64,000 nt of DNA from NCBI RefSeq assembly GCF_041080675.1, contig NZ_CP163520.1:7593501-7657500 (forward strand), in the 5' to 3' direction. The notes under the pieces were generated by a model. The model was not told the DNA's origin, did no database searches, and was given only the letters and a program-made list of their open reading frames with translations. The DNA is from Streptomyces sp. cg36. Its GTDB lineage: Bacteria; Actinomycetota; Actinomycetes; Streptomycetales; Streptomycetaceae. Shown in pieces: positions 59,301 to 64,000 of the stretch (position 1 is its first letter; each line of letters starts with the position of its first letter). The position numbers and the translations under genes were made by a program.

Positions 59301-59509
59301 GTCCCGGGCGGGCACCAGGCCCACACCGTGCGAAAGCCGTCGGCGCGCGCGGCGAGCTCCTCGGCGGTACGCGTCTTGCCCACCCCGGCGGCGCCCGTCA
59401 GCGTGACGAGACCGCCGCGCCCCGCCGCGGCCCGTGCGAGGGCCTCCCGCAGCTCGGCCAGCACGTCCCGGCGCCCGACGAAGGGGTAGCCCGCCACCGT
59501 GCCCGCCAT
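56342..59509 (-). CDS. Large AAA/STAND-type ATPase regulator without a LuxR domain
   Basis: A 1055-residue cytoplasmic protein. FVGRRDVLAELREAL and Walker A LTGAAGVGKTRTAEE (~35-48), Walker B LLLVLDDAHAADGSS, and TPR-like helical repeats (~330-880) match the LAL/BTAD-type ATPase regulators. Their usual C-terminal LuxR helix-turn-helix is absent. Instead residues ~905-960 hold FRREGPLWHLRFAGRDVRVPDSKGLRDLAVLLARPG, a small domain recurring at the end of some actinobacterial ATPase regulators, followed by a charged helical tail. How it reaches DNA is unclear; it may signal through a partner. ATG 59509 follows a GAGGA site. Confidence 0.85.
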   Translation of the reverse strand: MAGTVAGYPFVGRRDVLAELREALARAAAGRGGLVTLTGAAGVGKTRTAEELAARADGFRTVWAWCPPGTAGRALRPWSRLLRELVADDVACGRLVAASPPLRALVSGTGEPAVGADPEAARLRLAGDVGEVLATAARRRPLLLVLDDAHAADGSSLRLLLETADAARTAPVLLLATARDDDGAWQDRAWARAQLLGRGRSLPLGSLRTEDVAALMSAATGSAPAPGEVRAVLRRTGGEAFFVTELLRACGGRDGPKDAPPGDGSGPGGSPAAVRAAVLARTGELSPRAARTLEVAAALGTRFRLDVVAEAADVPLEEVRALLGEAAGAGLLADVGADHAVFRHDLLREAVYGGLAPPERAAAHRAIGAVLAAHARRGRDTGPAAVAHHLLLAGPGRTAEAARYAREAAERAAGLLAYEDAAHWYERAAEVCADGAALAEVLIGLGAARLGEGRWDPARTTLLRAAALAREAHRPDLLSRAALGLGTGPVGFEVDLADREQTDLLAEARAALTGDADRAALYAAVTARLSLASGAVESEERRLALAEEAVRTAREAGDAATLGQALAALCDARPGPDHCQERLELSGEIIATARALPDPVLELLGRRLRLVALLETGAFAAADTEALVYEDAVRPLRRPLYAWYVPLWRGARALREGRFAQCAAALDEVEALGRAAGSANAAVLAQTQRWCLYAETDDPGRAAWNRAAVPGLERFPGLWPRVTLGLLAAQDGRREEAAHRLSAVAPRLGEAPRDSEWLPMMAQAAEIVGAVGHHPSAALLYEALAPYAGLFAVEGIGAAVRGPVDRHLALLARALGRPRDTARHREAALAATRAAGAVALTERIERELPVSAGHPAAPPAVEAAGSVDAAVAVFRREGPLWHLRFAGRDVRVPDSKGLRDLAVLLARPGTPVPAVELASPAPAAPGTVPEGLGPQGDTGELLDATARAAYRRRLHELEEEAADADARGDAVRAERIAVEREALVGQLSAAYGIGGRVRRTGSPAERARTAVTARIHAAVHRVASVHPELGRHLETAVRTGTLCVYRPEDLPVWRL

Positions 59510-59670
59510 GATGTCCGTCCTCGCCGAACCCGGTCCGTACGCGGATTCTCTCGCTGGTTCCGAGCCTAGGCAGATGGCGGGGAAGGTGCGAGGCGCTGCG
59601 GCGGCGGGGGCCGTGCCGCGATCCCGTGCGCCCCCGGGCGGCGCCCCGTACGGGGGCGGCGGGGCATGGA

Positions 59671-59712
59671 ACGGCCCGGACGGGGGCTTGGGGGGCATCC
59701 CGTCCGGGCCGT
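59671..59712. terminator. Perfect 14-bp hairpin after the M4 protease gene
   Basis: ACGGCCCGGACGGG (59671-59684) pairs perfectly with CCCGTCCGGGCCGT (59699-59712) around a 14-base G-rich loop, 34 bases beyond the minus-strand stop at 59746. Confidence 0.78.
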
Positions 59713-59745
59713 GGATCAGAGCTGGTGCGGCGTGGGTGAGCCGTA

Positions 59746-61887
59746 TCAGCCGGTGGTGACCGACGCGTCGTCGATCAGGAAGCTCGTGGCCAGCGAGGAG
59801 TCCTCGGTGCCCGTGAACTTGATGGTGACCGTCTTGCCCTTGAAGGCGGACAGGTCGAGGGTGCGCTGGACGTAGCCGCTGGGCGTGGCGTTGGAGTACG
59901 TCGCCAGGGTGGTCGTCGTGCTGCCGGAGACGACCTGCGCCTTGAGGGTGTCGTACGCGCTGCTGCCGGTCTCCTTGGTGTCGATCGCGAGCCAGAAGGA
60001 GAGCTTCGGGGCGGTGGCCGACGCCGGGATCGTCACCGACTGGGAGAGCGTGTCGGTGTGCGAGGAGCCGTAGCCGTCCAGCCAGGCGTAGTACGAGCCG
60101 CCGTGGGCGGTGGCGCCGGTGTCGTTGGTGATGGCGCCCGAGGACGCGGTCCAGTTGGTCGCGCCCGACTCGAAGCCGGGGTTGAGCAGCAGGTTGGAGC
60201 CGCTCGGCGGCTGGGTGGTGGTGCCGCCGCAGGTGGTCGCGGTCGGGGCGACGCCGACGCCGCTCCACGCCTTCTCGACGGTGGCGCACTGGGTGCTGGA
60301 GGCGCCGTACAGGTCGGTCGCGGCCTTGATGCTCGCGGTACGGGCGTCCGCGTAGGTGGAGGCTGCCGTCAGGTACGTGGTGAGCGCGCGGTACCAGATC
60401 TTGCCGGTGGCGTCGTTGCCGAGGCCGGTGACCGTACCGCCGTCGCAGGTGGGGCTGTTGCCCCAGCTGGAGGAGCCCGAGCCGACCGCCATCAGGTAGA
60501 ACCAGTGGTTGCCGACGCCGGACGAGTAGTGCGGGTCGAGGTTCTTGGTGTTGGTGGTCCAGCAGCTCTGGGAGACGCCGTCCTTCTTCGGGTCGTCCAT
60601 GTACCGCAGCGGCGTGGAGCCGATCTTCTCGCCGATGAGGTAGTCGGGCTTGTCCGCCGGGCTGTTGGCGTTGAACTCGACCAGGGTGCCGAAGATGTCC
60701 GAGGTGGACTCGTTGAGGCCGCCCGCGTCACCGAAGTAGTTGAGGCCCGCGGTGGCGGCGGTGACGCCGTGGCTCATCTCGTGGCCGGCCACGTCCAGTT
60801 CGGTGAACGGCTTCTGACCGACGGCGCCGTCGCCGTAGATCATGCTGAAGCTGTCGTCGTCCCAGCCCGCGTTGTCGTAGTTGGTGCCGTAGTGCACGAA
60901 GGAGCGGGCGCCGACGCCGTCGTTCTTGATGCCGTTGCGGCCGTGGACGTTCTTGTAGTAGTCCCAGGTGGCCTGGATGCCGTAGTGGGCGTCCACGGCG
61001 ACGGTGGCGCGGTCGTTGAGGGTGCCGTCGCCCCACACGTTGTCCGTGTCGGTGAACGGGACGCCCCAGCCGGCCGGCGGCGAGTCGTTGGTGACGGTCT
61101 TGTTCTGGGCGTCCCGCGTCTCCCCGTTGCCGCGGGTCGGGTCCTTCAGCTCGTAGCCGCCGCCCGCGCCGGTGCTGGTGCCCAGCGTCACGTCGCCGAC
61201 CTGGTAGCCGTGGCCGGTGCCGGAGGCCGCGGCACCGGCGGCGGTGGCGCCCTGCGCGGTGGTGGTGGTCCGGCCCGCCACGATGGTGCTGTGGAAGGTG
61301 TTCCAGGTCTTGCCGGCCTTGCCGGTGGTGGCGTCGATCAGGGTGTGGACGTGGCTGGGGGAGCCGTCGGGGGCGGTGCCGTTGACGACGACCTGCCAGG
61401 CGAGCGTCGGCGTGGCGGCCGTGGCGTCGACCACGAGCTGGGCGGTGCTGCCCTTGCGGGCGCCCTTGAACTTCGCGACGGCCACGGCCACCGCGTGCTG
61501 CTTGGTGACCTTGGGGGTCACCGAGAGCGTGAGGGGGGCCTTGAGGGTGAGCGTGGTCGAACGCAGCTCGCCGTTGGGGGCGGAGTGCACGATGACGTCG
61601 CCGCCCAGGACGGGCAGACCCTGGTAGCGCCGGTCCAGGTGGACGTGGCGGGTGCCGTCCTTGTCGACGGTCACGTCGTGTGACACGAACGTGTCGTGCG
61701 CGCCGGCCTTGACGGTGCCGGGGCTGGCGGCGACCTCGGCGGTGGCGTCGCGCAGGGCCTGGGACTTGCTCGGCTTGGGCGTGGCGGCCCGGGGGCCCTT
61801 GGCTGCGGAGGCCGGGGTGCCCGCACCGGCTATCAGGAGGCCGCTGACCGCGAGGGACAGCGAACCGACGAGGAGAGATCGTTTCAT
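59746..61887 (-). CDS. Secreted M4 (thermolysin-family) metalloprotease
   Basis: A 713-residue secreted zinc protease. Signal peptide ~1-28 (SLLVGSLSLAVSGLLIAG, cleavage near ASA). FTP and PepSY-like propeptide ~45-200. Catalytic domain ~235-545: H369-E370-M-S-H373 zinc motif, GGLNESTSDIFG supplying the third ligand, and GVGNHWFYLM supplying the transition-state His. A Pro/Ser linker is followed by a C-terminal jelly-roll carbohydrate-binding-like domain (~565-713; NLLLNPGFESGATNW ... TSFLIDDASVTTG). No clear ribosome site precedes the ATG, although the signal peptide fixes the start. It is exported and self-processed by family analogy, and digests external protein. Confidence 0.93.
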   Translation of the reverse strand: MKRSLLVGSLSLAVSGLLIAGAGTPASAAKGPRAATPKPSKSQALRDATAEVAASPGTVKAGAHDTFVSHDVTVDKDGTRHVHLDRRYQGLPVLGGDVIVHSAPNGELRSTTLTLKAPLTLSVTPKVTKQHAVAVAVAKFKGARKGSTAQLVVDATAATPTLAWQVVVNGTAPDGSPSHVHTLIDATTGKAGKTWNTFHSTIVAGRTTTTAQGATAAGAAASGTGHGYQVGDVTLGTSTGAGGGYELKDPTRGNGETRDAQNKTVTNDSPPAGWGVPFTDTDNVWGDGTLNDRATVAVDAHYGIQATWDYYKNVHGRNGIKNDGVGARSFVHYGTNYDNAGWDDDSFSMIYGDGAVGQKPFTELDVAGHEMSHGVTAATAGLNYFGDAGGLNESTSDIFGTLVEFNANSPADKPDYLIGEKIGSTPLRYMDDPKKDGVSQSCWTTNTKNLDPHYSSGVGNHWFYLMAVGSGSSSWGNSPTCDGGTVTGLGNDATGKIWYRALTTYLTAASTYADARTASIKAATDLYGASSTQCATVEKAWSGVGVAPTATTCGGTTTQPPSGSNLLLNPGFESGATNWTASSGAITNDTGATAHGGSYYAWLDGYGSSHTDTLSQSVTIPASATAPKLSFWLAIDTKETGSSAYDTLKAQVVSGSTTTTLATYSNATPSGYVQRTLDLSAFKGKTVTIKFTGTEDSSLATSFLIDDASVTTG

Positions 61888-62171
61888 GGAGCGGGAGAAT
61901 GGCGGGATCCACCGCTGCGGGGCAATGAGATGCCAATTCTGTTTAATACGCTTCCCTGTGAAACGGCCATGACAAGTAACGGGGGTGTGTCCACGCTGTT
62001 TCCTGCGCTGATGGACGTGTGTGGCGGGAGCAGAACGGACGGTCGGCGCAACCGGCGGCGCAACCGGGGCCTTGGTCAAGACTGTTCACATCGTGACCCG
62101 CGTCACCTGCCGTTTGGCTGGAAGTCGCTAGCATGTGCTACCCCACGCACGGCACGCAGGACGGATCACCT
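61888..62171. promoter_or_regulatory. Divergent region between the M4 protease and XRE-like gene
   Basis: No gene is seen. TAGCAT at 62129-62134 is a -10 candidate for the XRE-like gene; GTGAC-CCGC-GTCAC (62096-62109) just upstream is a 5-base inverted repeat. TTAATACGC near 61940 is the AT-rich point on the protease side and the most likely place for its promoter. Confidence 0.4.
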
Positions 62172-63104
62172 GTGCCCTCTCAACCCCCGCCGCCCGACCT
62201 GGCCGACGCCCTGCGCCACGGCCCGTTCGAGACCGCGCTCGACTGTGCCGTGCGCGCCAGCGGCCTGAGCCTGGAACGCATCCAGCACCGGCTGGCCGCC
62301 CGTGGAGTGGTCGTCAGCGTGACGACGCTCAGTTACTGGCGGCGGGGCCGCAGCCGCCCCGAACGCCCCCAGTCCCGGCAGGCCGTGCGGCTGTTGGAGG
62401 ACCTCCTCGGACTGCCCACCGACTCCCTGGTCTCCCTGCTGGGCCCCCAGCGCCCGCGCGGGCGCTGGGTCAACCGCGCGCCGCGGATCCTGGAGACCGG
62501 CGACCTGTGGCAGCGGTACGAGAGCCTGCCCGCGCTGCTCGACGCGATGGGCTCCACCGACGACGGCCTGACCCGGCTCGCCGTGCACGACCGGTACGAG
62601 ATCGACGAGAACGGCGCCGAGCGGCGGCTGACGGTCACCATGGTGCTGCGCGCCGAGCACGAGCGGGTCGACCGGCTGGTGCTGATCAGCCGGGGCGACG
62701 ACCCGCAGCGCGAACTGCCCGAGATCACCGGCGTCCGCAATGCCCGCAAAGGCAGGGTCCGTTCTGACACGTCCGTACCGCTGTCCGTCGCGGAGCTGCT
62801 CCTGGACCGGGTGCTCACCAAGGGCGAGACCGACGTCATCGAGTACACCTACGCCTTCGGTACCAGCGGCGCGCGCACCAGCGAGGTCGGCACCGGGTTC
62901 CGCGCCCCGGCCCGGCTCTACACCGTCGAGGTGCAGTTCCACCCCGACGCCGTCCCCGTACGGTGCCGGCGCTACTCCGGCACCACGGCGGGCGGGCCCA
63001 TGGTCGCGGCCGAGCAGGTGTGGATCAGCGCGTCCGGCCGGGCCGCGTTCACCGTCGAGGACCCGGGCCCGGGGTTCGAGGCCATGCGCTGGGAGTGGGA
63101 GTAG
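62172..63104 (+). CDS. XRE-like DNA-binding protein of a streptomycete-specific family
   Basis: A 310-residue protein. Residues ~10-85 form a helix-turn-helix with DLADALRHGPFETALDCAVRASGLSLERIQHRLAARGVVVSVTTLSYWRRGRSRPERPQS, typical of actinobacterial XRE-like regulators. The remainder (~110-310) is a conserved beta-rich region (LAVHDRYEIDENGAERRLTVTMVLRAEHERVDRLVLI ... GAMRWEWE-type end) of unknown role. The GTG at 62172 is chosen over an ATG at 62133: it has a GGACGGA site six bases upstream, and the earlier ATG overlaps the probable -10 hexamer. A perfect 12-bp hairpin lies after the stop. Confidence 0.82.
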   Translation: MPSQPPPPDLADALRHGPFETALDCAVRASGLSLERIQHRLAARGVVVSVTTLSYWRRGRSRPERPQSRQAVRLLEDLLGLPTDSLVSLLGPQRPRGRWVNRAPRILETGDLWQRYESLPALLDAMGSTDDGLTRLAVHDRYEIDENGAERRLTVTMVLRAEHERVDRLVLISRGDDPQRELPEITGVRNARKGRVRSDTSVPLSVAELLLDRVLTKGETDVIEYTYAFGTSGARTSEVGTGFRAPARLYTVEVQFHPDAVPVRCRRYSGTTAGGPMVAAEQVWISASGRAAFTVEDPGPGFEAMRWEWE

Positions 63105-63430
63105 GGACTCCGGGCGGACGCGTCCGGGGCGCGGTGGCCCGGCGGCGCTCCGGTGGTGCCCTGCCGGGGCGGAGACCCAGGGCTCGGCAGGGCACCCCTG
63201 ACGGGCCCGGAATGCTTCGGGACGGGACCCGTCGACGAGGGCCGCGCGACCCTCACGGCGTACGGGTGTCCCACGGCGGCCGACTCATTCGCGCGACTTG
63301 AGCCCGCCGGGATCGACCCCTGTTCCCGTTTCGACCCGAACCACAGCTCCTCGTAGCGCCCCATGGCCACGACGCCGAGGAGGAGGACGCCGGGCACCAG
63401 CAGCGGAACGAGCAGGACGAGCACGGGCAT
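62972..63430 (-). CDS. Small membrane protein with unusually long tail (doubtful extent)
   Basis: The ATG at 63430 begins a clear membrane segment, VLVLLVPLLVPGVLLLGVVAMGRYEELW, like the short one-helix proteins common in streptomycetes, usually ~40-50 residues. Here the frame runs on for 152 residues of low-complexity Ser/Pro sequence, through the XRE gene's terminator and 133 bases into that gene antisense. I suspect the original stop was lost or shifted and only the first ~40 residues are meaningful. The ribosome site is weak (GGAGG far upstream). Confidence 0.4.
   Translation of the reverse strand: MPVLVLLVPLLVPGVLLLGVVAMGRYEELWFGSKREQGSIPAGSSRANESAAVGHPYAVRVARPSSTGPVPKHSGPVRGALPSPGSPPRQGTTGAPPGHRAPDASARSPYSHSQRMASNPGPGSSTVNAARPDALIHTCSAATMGPPAVVPE
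63155..63196. terminator. Perfect 12-bp hairpin after the XRE-like gene
   Basis: GGTGCCCTGCCG (63155-63166) pairs perfectly with CGGCAGGGCACC (63185-63196) across an 18-base loop, 50 bases after the stop codon. Confidence 0.65.
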
Positions 63431-63569
63431 CGGTGGGCCCGCCTTCCGGGAGGAGGGTGGACCGCCCGGGTCCCGCGCCCTGGGCAACCCAAACCCTTTC
63501 GCTCGCGGGGTGGTCCGGGCGGTGGCGTTGTGTGATGTTTCGCCGGGATCCACCGGGTACTCGCAGGGC

Positions 63570-63917
63570 ATGAACATCCTCGCTGCACAGCTCGCTGCCC
63601 ACCAGGGCGTTACCGGAACGCTGCTCGTCGCGGTGGGTGTGGTGATCGTGGCGCTGCTGATCGCGGCAGTGTGGTGGGGGCTGCGCCGTCAGGACCGCGC
63701 ACCGCGCCCGCCCCGACCGGAGGAGCAGCCCCGGCGCCCGCGCTCGGGGCGCGAGGCGCGGGAGCGCCGTGAACCCGCCGACGTACCGCGGGACGGGCCC
63801 CGGCTCACCCCGCACCAGCTCCCCGGCTTCGGCAACCAGGGCACCCGGCGCGCCCGTGACCAGGCCGAACCACCGCCCCGCCGGGACAACGGCGACGGCG
63901 CCGGCCCCTCGGCCTGA
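63570..63917 (+). CDS. Small DUF6479-like single-TM protein
   Basis: A 115-residue protein with one N-terminal membrane helix (residues ~14-38: GTLLVAVGVVIVALLIAAVWWGL) and an Arg/Pro/Glu-rich cytoplasmic tail. The tail ends in the LTPHQLPGFGNQGTR segment that marks the streptomycete DUF6479 family. The ATG follows GCAGGGC directly and the ribosome site is therefore poor. Function unknown. It is immediately followed by the probable promoter of the next gene. Confidence 0.75.
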   Translation: MNILAAQLAAHQGVTGTLLVAVGVVIVALLIAAVWWGLRRQDRAPRPPRPEEQPRRPRSGREARERREPADVPRDGPRLTPHQLPGFGNQGTRRARDQAEPPPRRDNGDGAGPSA

Positions 63918-63939
63918 GAAGGTGCGGCCCGAGGGGGTC

Positions 63940-64000
63940 TTGACTCGGACGCGCGGTGCCGGGCACACAATGGCGGTCACGTGACGAGAGGGACTGCCAT
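63940..64000 (+). promoter_or_regulatory. Probable promoter and start of a gene running out of the window
   Basis: TTGACT (63940-63945) resembles a -35. CACACA (18-base spacer) or CACAAT (20-base spacer, 63966-63971) would be the -10. GAGAGGGA then precedes the window's final AT, which may be the first two bases of an ATG at 63999. The next gene is therefore likely to begin at the right edge. Confidence 0.35.

Overview
The window is a very GC-rich stretch (third codon positions almost always G or C) with a gene style, secreted enzymes and small-protein families typical of Streptomyces. It includes an Endo H-type endoglycosidase, DUF1062 and DUF6479 proteins and MmyB-type regulators. No tRNA, rRNA, insertion sequence, integrase or CRISPR array was seen.

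Layout. 1-9.8 kb: the 3' part of a contractile injection system (CIS) operon on the + strand. It encodes an Ala/Pro-rich 'VQR' repeat protein (cut by the window edge), a tube protein, a LysM tube-initiator-like protein, a VgrG-like spike, a gp25-like baseplate protein, a J-like baseplate wedge, a tail-protein-I-like protein and a zinc-ribbon/one-TM/beta-sandwich membrane protein. The genes overlap by 1-4 bases or are closely spaced. Sheath, ATPase and cap genes must lie upstream of the window. 9.9-13.9 kb: a divergent SDR/LysR pair, a small Gmad2-LysM protein, the 3' remnant of an M1 aminopeptidase, and an NmrA-type oxidoreductase with two near-identical operators. 14.0-26.6 kb: a minus-strand NRPS operon (MFS exporter, lone C, C-A-T, A-T, A-T, C-[A remnant]-T-SDR). 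It lacks a thioesterase and has a divergent thioredoxin-reductase-like flavoprotein without the CxxC. 28-32.5 kb: a VOC protein, a secreted FlgD-Ig beta-propeller protein and a degenerate aryl-AMP-ligase-like gene. 32.5-37.7 kb: an ABC ATPase/permease/secreted phosphoesterase operon. 37.8-40.4 kb: a two-gene vWA(TROVE-like)/ARPP-2-like module. 40.9-47.8 kb: secreted collagenase, regulator/SDR pair, DUF1062, endoglycosidase H and a small secreted protein. 48-49.2 kb: a stand-alone toxin-like gene with a deaminase signature. 49.4-56.2 kb: P450, several VOC proteins, an Eis-like acetyltransferase, a CDF metal exporter, and NTF2 and cupin proteins. 56.3-64 kb: a large AAA regulator, M4 metalloprotease, an XRE-like regulator and small membrane proteins.

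How it fits together. The most interesting link is between the CIS operon and the isolated gene at 48 kb. The latter carries the N-terminal features seen in CIS-associated cargo (VQR motifs, an AGNQAV-type motif) ahead of a zinc-dependent deaminase signature (HAE ... PCxxC). The Ala/Pro-rich CIS protein repeats the same VQR motif about eight times. I read this gene as a candidate CIS effector encoded 38 kb from its machine. The second notable system is the NRPS operon, whose last enzyme has lost the adenylation core and ends in an SDR fold, suggesting a short peptide with unusual, possibly reductive, release.

Transcription units are well separated by strong GC-rich hairpins. Several are perfect 12-17 bp stems, and two of them overlap coding sequence. 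Functions are read from motifs and family resemblance only; no database search was possible.
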